Assembly: GCA_947683425.1 (NCBI GenBank)
Contig: CANTUQ010000055.1
Coordinates: 21,260,001-21,324,000, forward strand
Length of the DNA stretch: 64,000 bases
Origin: Excoecaria cochinchinensis
Lineage: Eukaryota; Streptophyta; Magnoliopsida; Malpighiales; Euphorbiaceae
Direction: 5' to 3'
Position 1 is the stretch's first letter; each line of letters opens with the position of its first letter. The position numbers were made by a program, and so were the translations under genes. Of this stretch, positions 42,685-51,900 are shown piece by piece. The notes under the pieces are model-generated. The model did not search any database. It was not told where the DNA came from and saw only the letters and a program-made list of their open reading frames with translations.

Positions 42685-43838
42685 GAGACTCTGTCCCAAA
42701 AGAATGCAAAGAAAGTGACATGGAAAGCAAAGAAAGGGACCAGTTTGGCCTGTCTTAAAAAAAATTAGACCACTTTTTCGTGCTTTTTTAGACTCATGCA
42801 TTCCCACCAGCATAGCATATTTTTGTTGTTTTTGTACATATGTAATTTATTTGCAGGAAAATGCTCCATAAGCGGTGTCAACAGCAAAAATGGAGCTAAG
42901 GAATATATTCAGAGAGTAATATTAGAAAAAAAAAGTTAATTAAAAAAAATAAAATAAAATAAAAATATGTGCATGGCAGAGGTGGCCCCACCTCACAAGG
43001 CCAACGTGCGTCCTCATTTTGAGGCCACACCTCGGGAGGTATAAATACCTCCCACTTTGGCCGTGCCCTAGTCCCTCTCTCCTCTCTATTTTCTTTTGAT
43101 TTGCTCACCCATTTTCTCTCTATTCTTAATTAATTTTTTGGTCATTTCTTTTCCATATGTGATCTGTTTTGCGCGTCATTCACGCCAAAATGATCCTTAT
43201 TTAGCCGCCTCCGAAGTGATCTCATTTTTTTAGAGCTTTTCTACCTTTTTTTAGAGAATATTTCGCCTACAAGTTAGTTTATGTTTGTCCTTTTTCTATT
43301 CTATTTTATAAGTTTTTTATTTTTTTTCTTCGACAAAATATGAAAACAAATAGAAGCAAAAAAAAAATGAAAAAAAATGCATACCTCGTTCATCACCCAT
43401 AGTGGAGAAAGAAAAAAGAAAGTGAAAGAAGAATAATAAAAAAGGGTGTATATATTGTAAGGTGGTAGGAATAAAGTATTTGCATTAAATTTATAGGTAC
43501 TGTTAATTTTCTTTTTATTGCTTATTTAGATTATTAGTAAAAATAATATGTACAAATACAAATAATACAAATAAGTACAAATAATAGTCGTTATTTTGTA
43601 GAATTATCTATTTGTAATATGCAAAATGTATATAGTTGGGATGTTGAGATTATTGTTTGGGCCTGAACCCTATTTGAATTTATTGTGTGTATTCAGGAAA
43701 TTTAGCGCATTTAAGCTAAAGTGCCGTCCAAATTTTCTTAGATTAGAAGCATAGAAAAATGAGTTTCACATAGGAAAATAATTGATAAAAAGATGCTGAT
43801 TAATTTATCTTGCATAAACTAAATGTCATTTTTTTAGG
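42685..43838 (+). promoter_or_regulatory. Promoter and leader of family-2 gene A homologue
   Basis: The TATA box sits inside an inverted repeat, GGGAGGTATAAATACCTCCC (43034-43053). Further dyads lie just upstream (GAGGTGG/CCACCTC near 42980-42995, CCTCGGGAGG 43030-43039). A pyrimidine-rich leader follows, and an acceptor-like TTTTTTTAG abuts the ATG codon at 43839, as in family-1 gene A. 43250-43830 is AT-rich and shows no gene. Confidence 0.55.
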
Positions 43839-44056
43839 ATGCCTCGACAGCGTAGAGTGCACCCGAGACTTGATGCACCTCCTCCTCCGAAAGATATGAC
43901 AAATGATCAGAGACAGCGATTCGAGACTTTACATCAAATGAGGATTGTGCCCAATAGATTGATGTCCCGACAGTTTCTATAGCAGATGGGCATATGGGAG
44001 GAGGTAAGTGCCCTGATAGCATCTGCTGGATAGATGGATTTCTTGAGACTGGCTTA
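43839..44056 (+). pseudogene. Accessory gene A homologue of Tat family 2, 5' fragment
   Basis: Begins MPRQRRVHPRLDAPPPP and continues QRFETLHQMRIVPNRLMSRQFL, QMGIWEEVSALIASAG and MDFLRL. It aligns with family-1 gene A residues 1-65 (MPPRRRA..., RYRALAQVE, SRQFLEALGL, LLAEGTGWTEFLEP). Two stops occur (after SRQFL and after SAG). The homology ends near 44053, where a 60-bp copy of leader sequence from 43196-43256 begins. Confidence 0.65.
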
Positions 44057-45035
44057 TTTAGCCGCCTCCGAAGTGATCTCATTTTTTTTAGAGCTTTTCT
44101 ACCTTTTTTTATAAACATATATACACATGTTATGTACACTGCAAGCAATCAAAATGAACATCTTGAGCTCATTAAAGATCAACAAACATCTCTTTATTTC
44201 CACATGTCTTTGTTCAAGCATTTTTCATGTAAACACATGCAAAATTAACACAATCACACTCGATCCCTACCTTAGGTGGCTTAACCACTTCTCTCTAATT
44301 AATTCCGAGCTTCTCCTTTCCCTTGTCCATAACTCTCATGCAAAACTAGACCAAAACACTTAGGTTAACCCTCTTTTCACTTTAAATCAAAAACAAAGAG
44401 AAAAAAGAGGTCAGATCGGAAAACAAATCCAACTTACCTTTTGAAGAGACCTAATTAAGCCCCGTCTACACTTTCTTTAACCAATCCAAGTGGTTCTTCC
44501 CAAAGAACCAAGCAAAAGAAGAAAAGCAACGAAATAGCAAGAAGAAAGGACACGGCAACTAAAAGCAAAGAAAACAAAAAGGAGAATAAAAGGCCAAATG
44601 ATCCAAACCAATATCAAAACCAACGTGAGGAGGAAAGAAAAGAGTAAATGGTCAATCCTCATCCCAACTTTACTATTCATATTAATGCCCACTAACCTCA
44701 TATAAATGCCAACCATTTCCTTTAATTCATCCATATCTTAAGCCAAGCCAAGCCAAGCCAAGACAAGCTAAGCCAAACCAAACCAAGCCAAGCCAAGCCA
44801 AACCAAGTGTCTCTTCCCTACAATGACACTTGGCACACTCCTTTATGCATACAAATAAATTCCTTGCCAAGTGTCACACTTCTACAATGCCACTTGTCAA
44901 TCTCCTATGCCGCCACGTGTCACTCTCCTACGATGCCATGTGTCCAATACACATCTCAAGATCTCTTAATACCCACTTGTGCCAGCATCTCGCGAGAGGA
45001 TTCTGTCGTGCTCGCGATAGAACGTTTACATCTAT
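44057..45035 (-). repeat. Fragment of another Tekay-like LTR (leader part) with simple repeats
   Basis: On minus, AAAG/GTAAGTTGG near 44438 matches the donor-containing leader of the other Tekay-like LTRs, within AG-rich sequence. 44735-44806 is an AGCCA-type microsatellite. 44822-44960 holds about five degenerate copies of a ~24-bp unit (CACTTGTCAnnCTCCTAC). 44988-45025 has CTCGCGAG and TCTGTCGTGCTCGCGATAGA, like array B. No gene seen. Confidence 0.5.
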
Positions 45036-45040
45036 ACCAA

Positions 45041-46009
45041 CTAGCTATAGTGAGGCTGGGGCTCTGGCTGTGGCTCGGGCTGTGGAGGCTGCTCCTCCGG
45101 GTGCTCCGGGTGGTTTGGGTCTGCACCTAAGGGTTGGAGTGAGAACATCTGCCTGGTCTCATGAATGGTCAACACCCTATAGGCCTCTGCCTGCCCTGAT
45201 ATCGGGGAGATCATCCCCATCTGTACTGCCGCTGCGGCATCCACTTGGATCCCCTCCCCCAAAGGTCCTCTCAACCTCTCAGGGTTAACCCCCAACCTCA
45301 AAAGTAACCGGGTGATAACCCCTCCTACTATCACCACCGGCGTCAACCCTCTGTCAACTCTGGTCAAGTTGGCCAAGATCTCGTGGCTAATGTTGAGACG
45401 CTGGCCTGCCACCATAGCCCAGAGGCTCCAGATCTCTGCCGCGTTAAGCGACCGTGGATTACCAGCTCGACCGAGGTACGAACTGGATAGCACTCTGTGC
45501 AAATACCGGAGTGCCTGAGACGCCAGTACGGTGCTCTTCGCTGTATCATGACCATACAGCACTCCCGGTAGGGCAATGGCTGCCCAATGGGCGCGTCTAA
45601 CAGCTCGCCGTGGGATCTCGACCCCCTTCTCTGTAGGGAGCCCCATGGCCTGAGCGAATCTCTGCCTGGTAATACTGAAGTGGTCGCCGTCGAACCAAAA
45701 CTGAACCACCCCTGGGTCGGTATCTGCATTATGAAAACCGACGTAGCGAAGAGTGGCCAGGACCTGGCGAGTAGCCTCTGGGAAAGTCTGGAAGGAAGGC
45801 TCAAGGAACTCTGTCCACCCAGTACCCTCGGCAAGTAAATCAAACTCTGGGGCCAACCCTAGGGCCTCTAGAAACTGTCGGGACACGAAGCGACTGGCCC
45901 GAAGCTCTACCTGAGCCAATGCTCTATACCTCTGAGCTGACTCGTCATCCATCCAATCCGGCGCTACAAGCTCGGGCTGGGCCTGCGGTGCTCTACGTCT
46001 AGGAGGCAT
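45041..46009 (-). CDS. Accessory gene A, family-1 Tat element, copy 2 (open, 3' truncated)
   Basis: An uninterrupted 322-codon frame from ATG at 46009 (MPPRRRAPQAQPELV). Globular domain about residues 20-290: YRALAQVELRASRFVSRQFL, LLAEGTGWTEFLEPSF, FWFDGDHFSITRQRF, GLPTEKGVEIPRRAVRRAHW, YLHRVLSSSYLGRAGNP, LNISHEILANL, GGVITRLLLRLGVNP. It resembles the ATHILA ORF-1/putative plant transposon protein families (recalled, not searched). The frame ends in the PQPEP repeat, where sequence switches to a foreign LTR piece; the coiled-coil half seen in copy 1 is absent. The ATG follows a good acceptor (CTTCTCCTTTGCAG/G) for a leader intron whose donor is near 46721. It reads in the same direction as the gag-pol at 48925-55075. 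Function unknown. Confidence 0.65.
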   Translation of the reverse strand: MPPRRRAPQAQPELVAPDWMDDESAQRYRALAQVELRASRFVSRQFLEALGLAPEFDLLAEGTGWTEFLEPSFQTFPEATRQVLATLRYVGFHNADTDPGVVQFWFDGDHFSITRQRFAQAMGLPTEKGVEIPRRAVRRAHWAAIALPGVLYGHDTAKSTVLASQALRYLHRVLSSSYLGRAGNPRSLNAAEIWSLWAMVAGQRLNISHEILANLTRVDRGLTPVVIVGGVITRLLLRLGVNPERLRGPLGEGIQVDAAAAVQMGMISPISGQAEAYRVLTIHETRQMFSLQPLGADPNHPEHPEEQPPQPEPQPEPQPHYS

Positions 46010-47178
46010 CCTGCAAAGGAGAAGAAATTAGACAGCAAAAATTTGACAAAACAAATATTATCAGACTTTTTCTCCAGGCGAAGGCCGATTTAGGCCTCAC
46101 CAGGGCAATATCGACCCAAAACAAGATAGAAAATTGATAATAAATGAAAAGGGCAAAGGTTGCCCACATGCTTTGCACATATCAAGGCAAAAACGATATG
46201 CAATTAGCATACAAATAATTTAAAATGAGTGAAGGAAATGGACTTTCTAGGTCCCGAGGCATGCATTACGCGTGGAAATATTCAATTTTAGAATAAATAA
46301 TAAAAATTTGGGCAGCACCCCGGCAGGGGTATGCCCGACCTCCTGCATGAAAAGGCGTAAAAATAGGCCTCAGGCCTCAACAACAATATGTGCACAAAGA
46401 TGGGGCGCACCCATGGCAAGAGTGTGCCCCCAACAACACAAGATAATGGTCTCAGGCCGCCAAAGCAAAAAAAATGCATAGAATGGTGCGCTAAACAGCG
46501 TAATTCTAAAGCATTAAGATTATAGAAAAATTCTATTTCTATGTGATCATGCAAAAATTCAGGTTAATTGCACTAAAATAAAATAAAAAAAATGGGTAGC
46601 ATTCTCCCTAAATTCCTAAGGCATTTTAAATTTCTAAACATTTCTAAAGTTGAAAGAAGAAGAAATAAACTAATAAATTAAATAAAATTCAAGAAAAAAG
46701 TAATTATTTACTTACTTGTAATCGCGAGAAGTGTAGAAACTGAAGAAAATATAAATATCAAAGCGACCGGTGAGTAAATAATGCGAAAATGTGAGAAATC
46801 GCGAAAAAAATGAAGAATGCTTGAAAGAACACTAAAAAAACGCTTAAAAACGGTTTGGGAGAGGAAGAAGAAAGGGACAGCAGCGTTTGCACCGTCTGTC
46901 ACTCACCCTTATATAGAATTTCGTGACCGACGGGCTGGGCGTCTGTAGAAGAGACCGACGGGCTGGCCGTCTGTCATGCGATAAATGCGATTTAATGCGC
47001 GTGATGAATGCAATGATGACGCATGCGCTTGACAGGTGAATCTCTACCGACGGACAGGCCGTCTCTATAGAGAGACGGGTAGGCCGTCGGTGACCCTTCC
47101 CTATAAATTCTGCCAAGATTTTTGCTCTTCTTGAGTCTCTTTATTTTCCAACATCTTGAGCCTTCCTTATTTCTCAAC
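46010..47178. promoter_or_regulatory. Bidirectional promoter and leaders of genes A and B, copy 2
   Basis: Divergent TATA boxes: minus CTATATAAG at about 46917-46908 (gene A) and plus CTATAAAT at 47101-47108 (gene B, 71 bp before the ATG). The ~185 bp between them holds GACGGGCTGGGCGTC (46928-46942), GACGG-GCTGG-CCGTC (46957-46971), ACGGACAGGCCGTC (about 47049-47062) and GACGGGTAGGCCGTC (47075-47089), around an AT-rich centre. The layout matches copy 1 at 18080-18320. 46010-46720 would be the gene A leader intron and contains no other gene. Confidence 0.72.
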
Positions 47179-48536
47179 ATGTCTTCCTCTCTAGCCCAAA
47201 GGTTGCACCGTATCTTAGATGACAAACACACTTGGGAAGAGGGCGCCCTTTCCTCTCTGTCCGGGCTGAAATACCCGTGCCGGGTGAAAGTCGACCAAAA
47301 CCTCCTTTTGGCGGCGACCCACTTCTGGAACCCCCAGTTCCACGTTTTCCGGTTCACTTATCAGGAACTGTGCCCTTTGCCTGAAGAATTAGCTGCCATT
47401 CTTGGAGCTTGGTTCCCTCCTAGCGCTCTGCCCTGCGTCCCCCGCTGCGGTCTATTCCAGGCCCGGGATATAGCTATGGCTCTTGGCATACCCTCATCTG
47501 AGGCCGTCCGGCTGATTACTCCGGGCTCTTTCTTTGCTCTGGGGCCACTGATCGAGGCTCTGGATCAGTTCACCGATATCCCCACCTACCGGGTAAGCAT
47601 CACATTCTTGTTTTGCATGGTGAACTTCCTTACTGTTGTTCCAGGGGGTTTGATAGGTGACTCTCGCCTGTTCGGAGTCTTGGGCGACTTTCATCTGGGA
47701 TTATCACCCTTACCGCTCATTCTGGCTGAAACCATTCTGGGCTTGGACGCTGTGAGTTCTGGGTCCACTACAACCTTTACCGGTAGCCCCTTATTGCTCC
47801 AGGTACATCATTATTTTAAAGGTAGTGCGTCCCTTATGGATTTTCACACTAGTTTTTCTTAGCGGGAGGTGCGTCCTTTTGGATTTTCACTCAACCCTGT
47901 GCCTTATTTTTTGCCTGAAGTAAACCCTACTTACTCCAGTGGCTTTTTTTTCTCTTTTTTTTCTTTCTTTTTTTTCTTTCTTTTTTTTCTTTTTTTTTCT
48001 TTTTTTCTCAGATCTGGCTGCAAGAAAAACTGAAGATGCTGTATGAACCACCCCCTAAAGTTACTCCACAGTACTCGCTGAGCCATTTTTTGCCGCGTCG
48101 ACGACTTTATGGGTGTGCCACTACTAGTGAAGGCATTACCAGATTTGGCGAGCTGTCAGATGATGACATCAGTTTTACATATGCCTGGCTCCCCCTGTCT
48201 CATGTGGTAATTGATGGGCCATCGGGGTGTGTGCCCCTCTGCGGCCTCCGTCAGGCCACCTTCTGCATCACCTCTCGATGTACACGCCAGCTCAGGACGA
48301 CCCAGGATGTAGTGAGGGTTCCCCTGTCCTTCCGAGGAGGAGCTCTCTCGGCTGCATTTGCTTCTCGGTATCATGAGCTGTGGGGCAAACTACCAGTGAA
48401 GACTGTCATCCCGAGGTTCGGCAATCATTTTGCGTCTTCGACTAGTGAGTACAAGAAGTGGATCCTTAGTCCAGCATCTGATAACAGGACTCGAGGGCTC
48501 AAGCATCTGGTCGGCGAGAGCAGCAGCAGGACTTAG
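47179..48536 (+). CDS. Accessory gene B, family-1 Tat element, intact two-exon copy
   Basis: Exon 1 is 47179-47802 (208 codons). The intron is 47803-48011 (CTCCAG/GTACAT ... TTTTTTCTCAG/ATC, with a long T tract). Exon 2 is 48012-48536 (174 codons plus stop). Both exons are in phase 0, giving 382 residues. The ATG at 47179 is preferred over one at 47122 because the TATA box is at 47101-47108. Motifs: HFWNPQFHVFRFTYQELCPLP, LPCVPRCGLFQARDIAMALGIP, GPLIEALDQFTDIPTYRVSI, FLPRRRLYG, RCTRQLRTTQDVVRVPLSF, PASDNRTRGLKHL. The fold looks like the plant mobile domain group found in transposons and a few host regulators (from memory). It lies antisense to the neighbouring gag-pol and diverges from gene A. 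It is the only accessory copy here with no stop. Exon 2 recurs at 55196-55720 and 63151-63675. Confidence 0.7.
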
Positions 48537-48924
48537 CTTAGCCCATATATGTATTTCTTTTGGTGCTACATTTCTTTTTAATGCAGAACTAGGAAATGAC
48601 AAAAATGAAAAGAATAATATTCATTCTATTTCACCAATTTGTGCATATTTTCATAAAATTTCAGCATACATGATCAGTTTTGGCATTTACTCAGCTGCTT
48701 ACGCGCTATCAATACAAGGAATCAAATTTTAACAGCATCAACTCCTATTACCAATCGGCCCTCTCGGGTTTTCACGATCGAACATTTTCTCTAATGCCTC
48801 TAATTTTTGTACAGGATGCCTTTTTTCGGTTTTCACCCTGTCGAGGCGCCCAATTTTAGCATAGCCGCCTTTTTTCGATTTTTGACTTGCAGGGCATTTT
48901 ATTCTCTTCTTTTTATCTTGGTCT
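48537..48924. other. Conserved convergent intergenic region between gene B and pol
   Basis: No gene. About 390 bp between the stops of gene B (plus) and pol (minus). The same sequence recurs at 55721-56112 and 62764-63150. It holds a direct repeat (GCCTTTTTTCGGTTTT and GCCTTTTTTCGATTTT) and AT-rich sequence suited to 3' ends of both genes. Confidence 0.6.
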
Positions 48925-51900
48925 TTAGCCGTGGAACCTTTTGAGTCTGTCGACATTGATCGGCTCTTTGAATTCGTTCCCGTCACTATCCGATAAGATC
49001 GCAGCTCCTTTGGAATGCAGTTTCTTAAGGATATACGGCCCTTCCCAGGTCGGTCTGAATTTCCCTCTAATATCTGGTATGCCTGGCCTCATCTGCTTGA
49101 ACACCAAGTCCCCTTCCTTCAGCGGATGCTTTCTCACCTTCTTTCCGAAAGTTCTTGCTAATCTCTTATGGTAAATCTGATTATGATAATAAGCTTTCAG
49201 CCTACTCTCATCCAGTAAATTCAAGTACTGTAGCCTCTGCTACGCCCATTCGGCCTCTGGAATTTGGGCTTCCATGACCACCCTCAGTGATTTGAGCTCT
49301 ATCTCAACTGGCAATACTGCTTCCGTTCCATATACCAGGGAAAATGGAGTAGCGCCTGTAGACGTCCTTACCGTCGTTCTATATCCCCACAGGGCAAAGG
49401 GTAACTTTTCGGCCCAGTCTTTATAGGTTTGGACCATCTTGGACAGGATCTTCTTTATATTCTTATTAGCGGCTTCTACTGCTCCATTTGCTTGTGGTCG
49501 GTAGGGAGAGGATTTATGATGCTCGACACCATACTTCTCGAGGAGCTTCCTGGTTTCTACCATTAACTGCACCCCATTGTCAGACACTATGTGATGAGGG
49601 AGGCCATATCTGCAAATTAGATTTCTCTCTATGAACTTGGCCATGTCCCTCGCGTCGATCCTCTTGAAGGATTCTGCCTCTACCCATTTGGTAAAATAAT
49701 CAATTGCGACTATGATGTATCTGTGTCCATTGGATGCCGTAGGGCGAATCTCTCCAATGATATCTATCCCCCAAGCAGCGAAAGGCCAAGGTGATGTCAG
49801 GTTATGTAATTCTGATACTGGCAGGTGTCTCAAGTCTGCATATTGTTTGCACAGCTGGCATTGCTTAACATATTTTGAGCAGTCATTGTCTATCGTAAGC
49901 CAATAAAAGCCTTGTCTCATGATCTTCTTAGCCAAGGTCAAACCGTTCATGTGGGCCCCACAGACACCTGCATGGGTTTCCTCCATCACCCTGCGGGCTT
50001 CCCTTTCATTCAGGCACCTGAGCTGAATCCCGTCCGACCGTCTTTTGTACAACACCCCTTCCAAGGATATGAACTGAGTGGATAGCTTCCGGATCATCCT
50101 CTGGTCTTTCTCAGTAGCTTCTTCTGGAAATTTATTGTTTTCCAAGTAGTTCATGATGTCGAAGTACCATGGTTTCCCATCCGCCACTTCCACATCCATC
50201 AAAGGCTTAGTTTCAAAACTGGGCTTATCAGAACTCGAAATCAGCACTGGCTTCATAGCCACTCCTTCGGGGTTATCCCACATTGACACTAAGGTTGGCA
50301 ACATATCAGCCAGACGGTTTTCATCTCTCGGCACGAAGTGGAAAGTGTAGGTCTCAAACTGCCCACACATCTCTTTCAAATACTCAACATAGGGCATCAG
50401 CCGTTCTTCCTTTACTGCCCACTCATCTCGGATCTGGTTAATCACGAAGGATGAGTCACCGAAGACTTCTATATTCTTTGCCCCCAATGCTGCTAAAGCT
50501 TCCAATCTGAATGCGCACGCTTCGTATTCGGCTTCATTGTTGGTTGCTTTGTACCTCAGCTTCTTAGCGAGGGGAAGTTTCTCATTATCTGGGGTCGTCA
50601 AGATGATCCCAACTCCGGCTCCTTTGTTATTTACCGCCCCATCGAAGTGTAACTGCCATCCCTGAATAGAAATTGCGACTATGCTCTCATCAAGAAAGGT
50701 AAACTCGGGAGTGTCTCCTTGAATAGGATGCTCAGCAAGAAATTCGGCTACGGCTCGCCCCTTAATAGTCTTGCGGGTGATGTATTGCACATCAAACTCC
50801 TGCAGCAAGAGCAGCCACCTCCCCATCTTTCCAAGCAGAGACGGTGCTTCTTGCAAATATCTTAACGGATTTTGCTTGGCCACTGTTTGAACCTTGTACA
50901 AGTGGAAATAATGTCTCAGTTTCTTTGACGGCCAAATTACCGCTAGACAGATCTTTTCTACTTCAGCATATTTTATCTCATAAGCTAGGAATTTCTTGCT
51001 GAGGTAATAAATTGGAAACTCCACCCCAAATTCATCCTCTTGAGCCATCATGGCGCCCACTGAACTGTCTTCTACTGCCAGATACAGGATAAGCGGTTTG
51101 ATTGGTTGTAGAGGCCTTAGCACTAGCGGATTCAACAGGCATTCCTTGATGCTGTCAAAGGCTTTCTGGCATTCTTCATTCCAGACCACAGGTTGATTCT
51201 TTCTAAGCAGCTTAAAAATAGGCTCGCATATCGAAGTGAGCGTGGCAATGAATCGGCTGACATACTGCAGCTTGCCTAGGAAACTCCTTACATCCTTCTC
51301 CTTTTGCGGCACGGGCATCTCTCTGATGGCCTCCACCTTGTCCGAGTCAATTTCTATTCCCCTCTGACTGACGACATGTCCCAATAGTTTTCCTGAAGTC
51401 ACTCCGAAAATGCACTTCTTGGGGTTAAGTCGCAGATTATATTTGTCAATCCTGGTGAAGAACTTCTCTAGAGCTTCAAAGTGCCCCTCTCGGGTGGCTG
51501 ATTTGACCATCATGTCATTGACATACACTTCCACTTCTTTATGGATCAAGTCACTTAAGATCTTGGTCACCATTCTCTGGTATGTGGCCCCTGGGTTCTT
51601 TAGGCCGAAAGGCATGACCTGGTAGGAGTAGGTCCCCCACTCCGTGATGAAAGCGGTTTTAACCCGGTCAGCTATTCTGTTCAGGATCTGATTGTAGCCC
51701 ACATAACCATCTCCAAAGCTGTACATCGTGCAATTGGCGGCACTGTCTATCAATACATCGATATGGGGTAGTGGAAAATCATCTTTAGGGCAAGCTTTGT
51801 TCAGATCTCGATTATCCACACATACCCTGGCCTTTCCGTTCTTCTTTGCTACAGGGACCACATTTGCCAGCCATGTAGGATACTGCACCTCAACAAGGAA

